The notes below the pieces were generated by a model. It saw nothing but the letters and a program-made list of their open reading frames with translations. It was not told where the DNA came from and made no database searches. A DNA stretch of 14,980 nt from Spirochaetia bacterium (lineage in GTDB: Bacteria; Spirochaetota; Spirochaetia; Sphaerochaetales; Sphaerochaetaceae): NCBI GenBank assembly GCA_900769955.1, contig CAAGIP010000081.1, forward strand, positions 1 to 14,980, in the 5' to 3' direction. Of the stretch, positions 7,519-12,308 are shown piece after piece; the first letter of the stretch is position 1, and each line of letters begins with the position of its first letter. Position numbers and translations under genes: made by a program.

Positions 7519-8616
7519 TCAGTCGTCGATAGCGGAAAGTGTTGAGGGAACAAGACCCTTTGCAAGTGCATCCTTGTAAGTCTTGTCGATCTTGATTGAT
7601 CCGTTGAGAATACCCTCTGCTGCCTTGTCTGCTGCGGCAATTGCCTCTGCTGAGAGTGCAGGATTGGCCTTTGAATATCCGACACCGCCGTTAGCCATAT
7701 TCTGGTTGACGACAGCACCCTTCCAGGTACCTTCCTTGATCTGGGTCAGTGCATCAACGGTTGAGTTCTCAACCATCTTGAGCATTGAGGTAAGAACTGA
7801 TGATTCGCCGTTTGCGCCGTAGATACCGTCCTCATACTGATCGGAGTCAACACCGATTGCCCAGACGTTCTTTCCGGCCATTCTGTATTCCTTAGCCTGT
7901 GCGATCGTGCCGCCGCCTGTTCCGCCTGCTGCGGAGAAGATGCAGTAAACGCCGCTGTCATACCAGTTCTTTGCCATTGCTTTTGCAAGTTCAGGCTTGT
8001 CCCATGCGTTTGCATAGTAGTCAACGAACTCCGCATTGGGGTAAATGCTTCTGATACCCTCGAAGTAACCGATCTCGAACTTTGTGATCGTTGCACCGGG
8101 AACACCGCCGATGAAACCGAACTTGGGATTCTCAATTCCGTCCTTCTTTGCCTGCATTGCAGCCGCGATACCTACGAGATATGAGCCCTGCTCCTCTTCG
8201 TAGATGTACTGTCTGAGGTTGTCACGCTGTGTGAGGTAGTCAACATCGACGATGATGAAGTTCTGATCAGGATACTGACCTGCAACTTCCTCAAGTGCAT
8301 CGCCCCATGTGAAACCTGTTGTGATGATGAGGTCCCAGTCGCCTTCAGCTGCATTCTTCAGGTTAGGAACATATTCATCAGGTGACTGAGCTGTGATGTT
8401 CTGATATAAGGTGCCCCTTCCTGCACCGCCGTCTCCGTAGAAGGAGAGGATACCGCGCCATGCTGCGGCATTGAAGGATTTGTCATCGATACCTGTTGAA
8501 TCGGTAAGGAGTACTGTTTTGATCTCTTTTGCACTGCTCTGAGCTTCAGCGGCGCCGCCAGCGAAGAGAGAGAGTGCAGTGAGCACGACAAGAGCGAACG
8601 TCAAGACTTTCTTCAT
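7519..8616 (-). CDS. BMP-family nucleoside-binding protein (PnrA/TmpC-like)
   Basis: This is a 365-residue periplasmic receptor of the basic membrane protein family. An N-terminal signal peptide is clear: MKK, a hydrophobic core to about residue 18, then FAGGAAEAQ. There is no cysteine, so no lipobox; cleavage after AEA (about residue 25) is plausible. DSTGIDDKSFN (39-49) matches the N-terminal ligand-binding segment of purine nucleoside receptor PnrA. GFIGGVPGATITKFEIGYFEGI-like and SAAGGTGGG segments and WAIGVDSDQYEDG are further family landmarks. Specificity for nucleosides follows from the family and from deoD and the nucleoside hydrolase downstream; riboflavin (RfuA-like) is the main alternative. 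It is the first gene of the operon, with its own promoter-like sequence and a structured leader. Confidence 0.92.
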   Translation of the reverse strand: MKKVLTFALVVLTALSLFAGGAAEAQSSAKEIKTVLLTDSTGIDDKSFNAAAWRGILSFYGDGGAGRGTLYQNITAQSPDEYVPNLKNAAEGDWDLIITTGFTWGDALEEVAGQYPDQNFIIVDVDYLTQRDNLRQYIYEEEQGSYLVGIAAAMQAKKDGIENPKFGFIGGVPGATITKFEIGYFEGIRSIYPNAEFVDYYANAWDKPELAKAMAKNWYDSGVYCIFSAAGGTGGGTIAQAKEYRMAGKNVWAIGVDSDQYEDGIYGANGESSVLTSMLKMVENSTVDALTQIKEGTWKGAVVNQNMANGGVGYSKANPALSAEAIAAADKAAEGILNGSIKIDKTYKDALAKGLVPSTLSAIDD

Positions 8617-8621
8617 TTCAT

Positions 8622-8643
8622 GTCCCCGGCTCCCGGCCGGGAC
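8622..8643 (-). promoter_or_regulatory. GC-rich leader hairpin between an AGGAGG site and the binding-protein start
   Basis: On the minus strand, AGGAGG (8643-8648) is followed by an 8-base-pair stem (8636-8643 with 8622-8630, one bulged base, 5-base loop 8631-8635) made almost only of G and C. The ATG follows at 8616. AGGAGG alone is 26 bases from the ATG, too far for normal initiation. Folding would leave about 5 unpaired bases plus the helix between them. The 3' arm also contains GGGGA, a second, weaker ribosome-binding candidate that folding would hide. It could therefore enhance or limit translation; the sequence does not tell which. Confidence 0.6.
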
Positions 8644-8657
8644 CTCCTGTAAAGATT

Positions 8658-8675
8658 ATGGGGATCTTTTCCCAT
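8658..8675 (-). promoter_or_regulatory. Small hairpin at the predicted 5' end of the binding-protein transcript
   Basis: ATGGG and CCCAT arms (8671-8675 with 8658-8662) enclose an 8-base loop. The predicted transcript would begin at about 8675, so this would be a 5'-terminal stem, a feature that often protects bacterial mRNA from decay. The start site is inferred from the promoter match only. Confidence 0.4.
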
Positions 8676-8681
8676 GGAAAC

Positions 8682-8709
8682 AGAATACCACGTTATGTTT
8701 TTTTCGCAA
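8682..8709 (-). promoter_or_regulatory. Predicted sigma70-type promoter of the nucleoside operon
   Basis: On the minus strand there is a -35-like TTGCGA (8704-8709), a 16-base spacer containing a run of A, and a -10-like TATTCT (8682-8687). Predicted initiation is near 8675, giving a leader of about 60 bases with two hairpins before ATG 8616. No purine-riboswitch-like core was recognised in it. Confidence 0.5.
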
Positions 8710-8759
8710 CAGGAAACCATACCCCCGAGAAAAAAAAGCCGCATGAAATCACTTATTTA

Positions 8760-8768
8760 TGGTAGAAT
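8760..8768 (+). promoter_or_regulatory. Predicted extended -10 promoter for the first TPR gene
   Basis: TGG directly before TAGAAT (8763-8768) forms an extended -10 element. No convincing -35 is seen at 16-18 bases upstream, as is common for extended -10 promoters. Initiation near 8775 would give a leader of about 175 bases before ATG 8951. It diverges from the nucleoside-operon promoter only about 50 bases away. Confidence 0.45.
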
Positions 8769-8950
8769 CAGCCCATCAACTACCCATGCAGTAAAACTGC
8801 GGGGGCGTGTGACTGTCCACCGGTACTGACGGCCTTATCCGGCCTCCCGGCTTTGATTCCCGCCGTTTCACATCTTTGTTCATTAGAAGGACATGCAGGT
8901 GACGTCACATCGTAACTTTCCTGATAAAAGCAGAGCTTTGCAACGCGCTT
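8769..8950 (+). other. Unassigned, structured-looking leader/intergenic region upstream of the first TPR gene
   Basis: This stretch has no convincing protein-coding gene. It holds a GCAGT/ACTGC hairpin (8788-8800), a possible 6-pair stem between 8801-8806 and 8842-8847 with an internal GGCC repeat (8831-8844), and a perfect 10-base palindrome GTGACGTCAC (8899-8908). From 8903 on, the sequence is recognisable as a decayed continuation of the TPR gene family. It does not match the tmRNA, SRP RNA, RNase P RNA, 6S or common riboswitch cores that I know. Confidence 0.4.
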
Positions 8951-9637
8951 ATGCATGAGAGAATATTTGAAGAGGTCTACGGCATTTCCGATCAGGCAAC
9001 AGATCCCGCATTGATCATTGATGATGCAATGCGCATCGATGCATGCATCAATCGCATTGCTTCATGCATCGAGACAGGAAGATATGATGAGGCCATTGAG
9101 GAAGGAGAACGCATCCTTCCCATCATAAGAAAGAGGTGCGGCAAATGTCCCACTGACAGGGCCGACTATGCATGTGCCCTTGCCACTGCATATATAGAGA
9201 AGAAACAGCTGAACAAGGCAGATGCACTGCTTAAAAGGGAGATCACTGTCTTTGACAATATTGATGAACGGATTGCCGATCCTCTTTTCCTGGTAATGAC
9301 CATTGACAGGGCCGGAGTGCTCAACGCTCCTGGAAAGTGCATTATGGCAAGATCAGCCATCGATGATCTTTGTGCCCAGTATGAATCTGAAAAGAGACAT
9401 GTAATAGCTGAGCTGGACAGAATGGATGAGCCCGATACCGATACAGGATACCTCATCATGTGCGCTGACCTTGTAAAGCTGCTTTGTGACAAGGCAATTG
9501 AAAAGATCGGAACCGGAGAAGTGTTCTCATTAAACTCACTGGTCCGTGAATCTGATATCAGGGACAGGATTCGCAGCGGGGATCTACCATTTGACATAGA
9601 TATGGTCGATTATATATCCTCAATAACTGACAGATAA
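8951..9637 (+). CDS. TPR-like repeat protein of unknown function, copy 1, probably 5'-truncated
   Basis: This 228-residue, cysteine-rich, helical protein has no recognised catalytic motif. Residues 33-64 (SCIETGRYDEAIEEGERILPI) and about 70-100 look like tetratricopeptide helix pairs. It is paralogous to the protein encoded at 10204-11091: SC[VI]ETGR[FY]DEAI, LPI.RK and EK[IL]G are shared, plus a similar C-terminal region. Compared with that copy it lacks about 50 N-terminal residues. Homology continues in frame upstream of ATG 8951 for about 16 codons (8903-8950), to a TGA at 8900-8902 where the copies differ by one base. There is no clear Shine-Dalgarno before 8951. It could be a shortened working gene or a decaying one; the long intact frame and protein-level conservation favour some remaining function. 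A TPR role in protein-protein contact is the only inference possible. Confidence 0.65.
   Translation: MHERIFEEVYGISDQATDPALIIDDAMRIDACINRIASCIETGRYDEAIEEGERILPIIRKRCGKCPTDRADYACALATAYIEKKQLNKADALLKREITVFDNIDERIADPLFLVMTIDRAGVLNAPGKCIMARSAIDDLCAQYESEKRHVIAELDRMDEPDTDTGYLIMCADLVKLLCDKAIEKIGTGEVFSLNSLVRESDIRDRIRSGDLPFDIDMVDYISSITDR
9026..9060. repeat. Nested palindrome inside TPR copy 1
   Basis: Perfect 8-base arms GCAATGCG (9026-9033) and CGCATTGC (9053-9060) surround a perfect 12-base palindrome GATGCATGCATC (9038-9049). The two are nearly concentric, spanning 35 bases. Further ATGCAT-type words lie close by (8951, 9063). The structure lies over codons for residues 26-37. Confidence 0.75.
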
Positions 9638-9657
9638 ACTACACTCTGTAATAAAAT

Positions 9658-9699
9658 GGAAGTGCTCCCTGAACAATGCCAGACAGACAGGAGCACTCC
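9658..9699. repeat. Imperfect inverted repeat between TPR copy 1 and the VOC gene
   Basis: The arms GGA-GTGCTC-CTG (9658-9671) and CAG-GAGCAC-TCC (9688-9699) pair over about 12 base pairs with two bulges and a 16-base loop. No T-run follows on either strand, so this is not a standard terminator. It could act as an mRNA-processing or stabilising element between two cotranscribed genes, or as a factor-dependent terminator. Confidence 0.55.
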
Positions 9700-9740
9700 A
9701 GTCTCCTGTGAATGTGACATCAGAAAGTGAGAAGAAACAA

Positions 9741-10103
9741 ATGAAATACAAAGGAACACTCATTGTCGTGAAGGACTGCAAACGTGCACTGAAGTTCTAC
9801 AGCGATATGTTCGGTTTTGCACTGATTCAGGATAATGACGGGAATATGGAACTGTCTGATAACATCTATTTGCAGGAATCTGTTTACTGGGAGAAGTTCA
9901 CAGGAAGAAGCATAACCACAAAAAGCAATCAGTGTGAACTTTATTTTGAGGAACCTGACATAGAGCAGTTTGCATCGCGACTTGAGACTCTTTATCCTGA
10001 AACGGAATATGTAAATCATCTGATGACACACAGCTGGGGCCAGAAGGTGCTAAGGTTCTACGATCCTGACGGAAATCTGATCGAAGTCGGAACACCTGTA
10101 TAA
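9741..10103 (+). CDS. VOC superfamily (glyoxalase/bleomycin-resistance fold) small protein
   Basis: This 120-residue single-domain protein has the paired beta-alpha-beta-beta-beta layout of the vicinal oxygen chelate superfamily. The first module shows VVKDCKRALKFYSDMFGF (9-26), the classic helix with FY followed by a Gly-Phe turn. The second ends with RFYDPDGNLIEVG (105-117), including the conserved terminal Glu that binds metal in glyoxalases. The usual N-terminal ligand (His or Gln before the first V-x-D) is Thr here, so metal binding and glyoxalase I activity are doubtful. Members of this type act as dioxygenases, thiol transferases or binding proteins. ATG 9741 is chosen over an in-frame GTG at 9708 because a GAGAAG lies 6 bases upstream and the domain begins there. 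It sits between the two TPR paralogs; no functional link is proven. Confidence 0.82.
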   Translation: MKYKGTLIVVKDCKRALKFYSDMFGFALIQDNDGNMELSDNIYLQESVYWEKFTGRSITTKSNQCELYFEEPDIEQFASRLETLYPETEYVNHLMTHSWGQKVLRFYDPDGNLIEVGTPV

Positions 10104-10138
10104 CCACGCTGCATTCCCTTAATTTGATGAATACTGTT

Positions 10139-10168
10139 AATGGGTAATCCGTATTACGCATTCTTTTT
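10139..10168 (+). terminator. Intrinsic terminator after the VOC gene
   Basis: Arms AATGGGTAAT (10139-10148) and ATTACGCATT (10153-10162) form a 10-step stem with one G-G mismatch and a CCGT loop, followed by CTTTTT (10163-10168). The stem is AT-rich, so its strength is moderate. Its T-run overlaps the -35 element of the next promoter. Confidence 0.6.
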
Positions 10169-10195
10169 GATGCGAAAGTGAAAATCTGTGATAAA
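10167..10195 (+). promoter_or_regulatory. Predicted promoter of TPR copy 2
   Basis: There is a -35-like TTGATG (10167-10172), a 17-base spacer, and a -10-like GATAAA (10190-10195) preceded by TGT. Initiation would fall at about 10202-10203, one or two bases before ATG 10204, so the message would be leaderless. This fits the absence of any Shine-Dalgarno before the ATG. Confidence 0.5.
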
Positions 10196-10203
10196 CTTGA
10201 ACA

Positions 10204-11091
10204 ATGACAAAGAAGAAAAACCCCAAAACTGAGCCTGCTTACCTGGCAGGTGCCGTGAAAGATGCATATGAGTGTCTGCTGAACGGACTAGGTGAAAGTC
10301 ACATCATGACCTTCAGGATGAAGTACACTCTTACATGCAGATATTTTAATGAAAAGATGTATGAAGAGCTCTATCAGCTGACTGAAGGAATGACTGATGA
10401 AGCAGTTTCCCGTCTTGATGAGCTTGAGGATGCAGATAACTTCTTCGACATCATCACGTTCCGTCTGGTATCATGCGTGGAAACGGGAAGGTTTGATGAG
10501 GCAATTGCTGAAGGTGAAAAGACACTTCCGATCCTGAGAAAGAAGTTCCGCGCAGATGTTATCGAACTTGCAAACTATTCCATACTGCTTTGTGATGCAT
10601 ATATGGGAAAAGGCATGTACGCGGAAGGTGAAAAGCTGTTGAAGAAAGCCATAGCAAAAATGGATGAAGAGGATATTCCAGCATCAGAGCCGATCTACTG
10701 CACTGCCGCGATCAACTGGGCTGGATGTCTCAATGCCCTGGGCAGAGTCGTAACGGCACGTGAAGTCCTCGATGACCTCAGGTTACTGATCGACGAGGAA
10801 AAGGATGAGAATGAGGATTACATACTCGAGGACCTTGCCGACAGCAGCGAGGATGCACCACCCGCGTTCATCGATTTCCTCTCTGCGGGAATTGCCGGAG
10901 TCATAACTGATTTCGCATATGAGAAGCTCGGCAGCAGGAAGCCCTTTACCTTCAGTTCGATCCTTAAGGATGTGCAGAATTCACCTGAGCTTGAATCAAA
11001 GCTTTTCGATCTTGCTTCAGAATTCTCTTATCTGGTTGATCCGGAAGGCGATGAGGAAGAATTCCTCCCCTACCCCGATGAGGAGGATTGA
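10204..11091 (+). CDS. TPR-like repeat protein of unknown function, copy 2 (full-length paralog)
   Basis: This 295-residue protein begins with a basic tail (MTKKKNPK) and has no signal peptide, so it is probably cytoplasmic. Three or four helix-pair repeats are visible. One is at about 30-62 (GESHIMTF...YEELYQL, resembling kinesin-light-chain-type TPRs that carry a G-x-x-H-x-x-T pattern), followed by about 82-115 (SCVETGRFDEAIAEGEK), 120-153 (NYSILLCDAYMGKGMYAEGEKLL) and 165-197 (AAINWAGCLNALGRVVTAREVL). A strongly acidic stretch spans about 198-218, and another acidic stretch ends the protein (GDEEEF...DEED). It is paralogous to the gene at 8951-9637, but longer at both ends. It has its own predicted promoter and a strong downstream hairpin. 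TPR arrays usually mediate protein contacts; no partner or enzymatic role can be named. Confidence 0.8.
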   Translation: MTKKKNPKTEPAYLAGAVKDAYECLLNGLGESHIMTFRMKYTLTCRYFNEKMYEELYQLTEGMTDEAVSRLDELEDADNFFDIITFRLVSCVETGRFDEAIAEGEKTLPILRKKFRADVIELANYSILLCDAYMGKGMYAEGEKLLKKAIAKMDEEDIPASEPIYCTAAINWAGCLNALGRVVTAREVLDDLRLLIDEEKDENEDYILEDLADSSEDAPPAFIDFLSAGIAGVITDFAYEKLGSRKPFTFSSILKDVQNSPELESKLFDLASEFSYLVDPEGDEEEFLPYPDEED

Positions 11092-11110
11092 ACACTCCAA
11101 TAAAACACTG

Positions 11111-11135
11111 AGAGGAGCCCGTGACAGGCTCCTCT
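11111..11135. terminator. Shared convergent terminator hairpin (TPR copy 2 / pduL)
   Basis: Perfect 9-base arms AGAGGAGCC (11111-11119) and GGCTCCTCT (11127-11135) enclose a 7-base loop, 20 bases after the TPR stop and 23 bases after the pduL stop on the other strand. Plus-strand sequence after it reads TATTA; minus-strand sequence after it reads CAGTGTTTTATT. It probably works in both directions, although neither T-run is ideal. Confidence 0.75.
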
Positions 11136-11157
11136 TATTACATGCTTGGGTTACCGG

Positions 11158-11736
11158 TTATTTTACGATAGTGCCCATCTGAGCTCTTGCGCATGCAGCA
11201 GCGTTGGACTCATCGGTATCAACGTGCATTGCAAGTGCATAGCTGTTGGAAACACGGATGACAGTGTCTCCGAAGATGGTCTTTCTGCCGTTTCCGTTCT
11301 CAACGAGGACATCCACGATCTCACCGTTCCTGACACCGAAGACTTCAGCATCCTTTTCTGTCATGTGGATGTGTCTCTTTGCGACGATGACGCCTTCAGA
11401 AAGCTCGACCTTACCTGCAGGGCCTACGAGTGTGCATGCACCGGAACCTGCAACATCACCGCTCTCCCTGATCGGTGCATCGATACCGATTGAGCGAGCA
11501 TCTGTTGCTGAGAGCTCAACCTGATTGAGCTTTCTGCACGGTCCGAGGATTGATACGTTAGCGATCTCCTTCTTGGGACCTACGACTGTGACTCTCTCAT
11601 TGGAAGCGTACTGACCGGGCTGTGAAAGCTCCTTCTTGACTGTGAGCTGATAGCCTTCACCGAAGAGCTTCTCAAGTGTTTCCTGTGTTACATGAACGTG
11701 CCTTGCACTGGTTTCAACGATAAACTGATTTGCCAT
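11158..11736 (-). CDS. Phosphate acyltransferase, PduL family
   Basis: This 192-residue protein is of the zinc-dependent PduL phosphotransacylase family, which interconverts acyl-CoA and acyl phosphate (acetyl or propanoyl). The two-module layout is clear. Motifs SARHVHV (10-16) and KRHIHM (120-125) carry the metal-binding histidines, and AMHVDTDESNAA (169-180) carries the third conserved His/Asp block. There is no N-terminal encapsulation extension and no microcompartment gene nearby. I therefore infer a free cytoplasmic enzyme doing the job of Pta in acetate formation together with an acetate kinase encoded elsewhere. The start at ATG 11736 is firm: GGAGG (11743-11747) lies 6 bases upstream. 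It is a single-gene unit with its own promoter, convergent with TPR copy 2 and divergent from marR. Confidence 0.9.
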   Translation of the reverse strand: MANQFIVETSARHVHVTQETLEKLFGEGYQLTVKKELSQPGQYASNERVTVVGPKKEIANVSILGPCRKLNQVELSATDARSIGIDAPIRESGDVAGSGACTLVGPAGKVELSEGVIVAKRHIHMTEKDAEVFGVRNGEIVDVLVENGNGRKTIFGDTVIRVSNSYALAMHVDTDESNAAACARAQMGTIVK

Positions 11737-11765
11737 TGATTTCCTCCGTAATTGATAGCTCTTAC

Positions 11766-11794
11766 ATTATCAGTCAAAACACTGATTCCCGCAA
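11766..11794 (-). promoter_or_regulatory. Predicted promoter of pduL
   Basis: On the minus strand there is a -35-like TTGCGG (11789-11794), a 17-base spacer, and a -10 GATAAT (11766-11771). The predicted start near 11759 leaves a leader of about 22 bases containing the GGAGG ribosome site. A TTGACT within the spacer is an alternative -35, but no matching -10 is seen for it. Confidence 0.5.
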
Positions 11795-11837
11795 GGGTAA
11801 CAGAGAGCCCTCAAAAAGTATTTTTCCGAACTCGGAC

Positions 11838-11866
11838 TTGACGCTTTTTGTACGGTTTCGTACATT
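11838..11866 (+). promoter_or_regulatory. Predicted promoter of the marR-MATE operon
   Basis: There is a -35 TTGACG (11838-11843), a 17-base spacer, and a -10-like TACATT (11861-11866). Initiation seven bases downstream falls at about 11873, next to ATG 11874, implying a leaderless transcript. No Shine-Dalgarno precedes the ATG. Confidence 0.6.
11849..11864. promoter_or_regulatory. Candidate operator for the MarR-type regulator
   Basis: The perfect inverted repeat TGTACG-GTTT-CGTACA covers the spacer and the first bases of the -10 element. MarR proteins bind 16-20 base palindromes over their own promoters, so autorepression relieved by a ligand is the natural reading. Binding is inferred from position and symmetry only. 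Confidence 0.65.
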
Positions 11867-11873
11867 TTACTCC

Positions 11874-12308
11874 ATGAAGTACTCAAATCCCGAATTAAGA
11901 AGGATAAACCACCTCATAGCGGAGCTGGACCACATCTACCATCAGGCATCACTTAAGTTCAGTCTTTCAGACAGCACCTTCGCACTTTTGTATACCATAT
12001 GCTGCGAGGGAGACGGACTTGGCATCACGGAGCTCGTGAGACTCTCAGGAATGCCCAAGCAGACAGTAAACTCGGCTCTCAGAAAAATGGAAGCAGACGG
12101 CCTTATTTCCCTTACAGGAACTGACGGAAAGAAAAAGGCAGTGCACCTCACTGAAAAAGGAACGAAGCTTTCAGAAGAAAGTGTGATCAGGGTAATCGGA
12201 ATTGAAAATGACATCCTTTCCGGCTGGGGAAGTGAAAAAAGCGAGCGGTACATAGCTGAAACAAAGGAATACAACCGTCTGATGAAGGAGGGCATTGAGA
12301 ATTTATGA
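11874..12308 (+). CDS. MarR-family transcriptional regulator
   Basis: This 144-residue protein has a winged helix-turn-helix. The recognition region GITELVRLSGMPKQTVNSALRKME is followed by a wing (GLISLTGTDGKKKAVHLTEKG), flanked by N- and C-terminal helices that form the dimer interface, as in MarR. It should act as a ligand-responsive repressor of its own operon. A longer in-frame reading back to 11730 crosses the predicted promoter and operator and shows no family similarity, so ATG 11874 is used. The stop overlaps the start of the efflux gene (ATGA at 12305-12308). This layout, a regulator directly before a MATE pump, is a common drug-responsive arrangement. The inducing compound is unknown. 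Confidence 0.9.
   Translation: MKYSNPELRRINHLIAELDHIYHQASLKFSLSDSTFALLYTICCEGDGLGITELVRLSGMPKQTVNSALRKMEADGLISLTGTDGKKKAVHLTEKGTKLSEESVIRVIGIENDILSGWGSEKSERYIAETKEYNRLMKEGIENL

Noticed and set aside
8613..8621. Two-codon minimal frame (ATG AAA TGA) overlapping the binding-protein start
   Set aside because: It is too short to judge and probably incidental, since AAATGA arises from the start context itself.
8617..8760. Purine or ZTP-type riboswitch in the leader of the nucleoside operon
   Set aside because: The conserved cores of these riboswitches are not present; only simple hairpins are seen.
8853..8875. T-loop-like TTTGATTCCCGCC suggesting a tRNA or the tmRNA 3' end
   Set aside because: The flanking five-base arms do not pair, there is no acceptor partner upstream and no CCA end.
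8769..8912. Coding frame upstream of the TPR frame break (open 8766-8912)
   Set aside because: It has no ATG, a Pro/Cys/Ala-rich translation, and no convincing similarity to the first 30 residues of TPR copy 2.
8893..8958. 21-codon open frame ending inside the start of TPR copy 1
   Set aside because: An AGAAGG precedes it by only 2 bases and the peptide has no recognisable features. Coupling to ATG 8951 is conceivable but not supported enough to annotate.
9708..9740. GTG start for the VOC protein at 9708
   Set aside because: The extra 11 residues are outside the fold, and ATG 9741 has a better ribosome site.
11730..11873. Longer MarR start at 11730
   Set aside because: The added 48 residues cross the pduL ribosome site, the predicted promoters and the operator repeat, and resemble no MarR N terminus.
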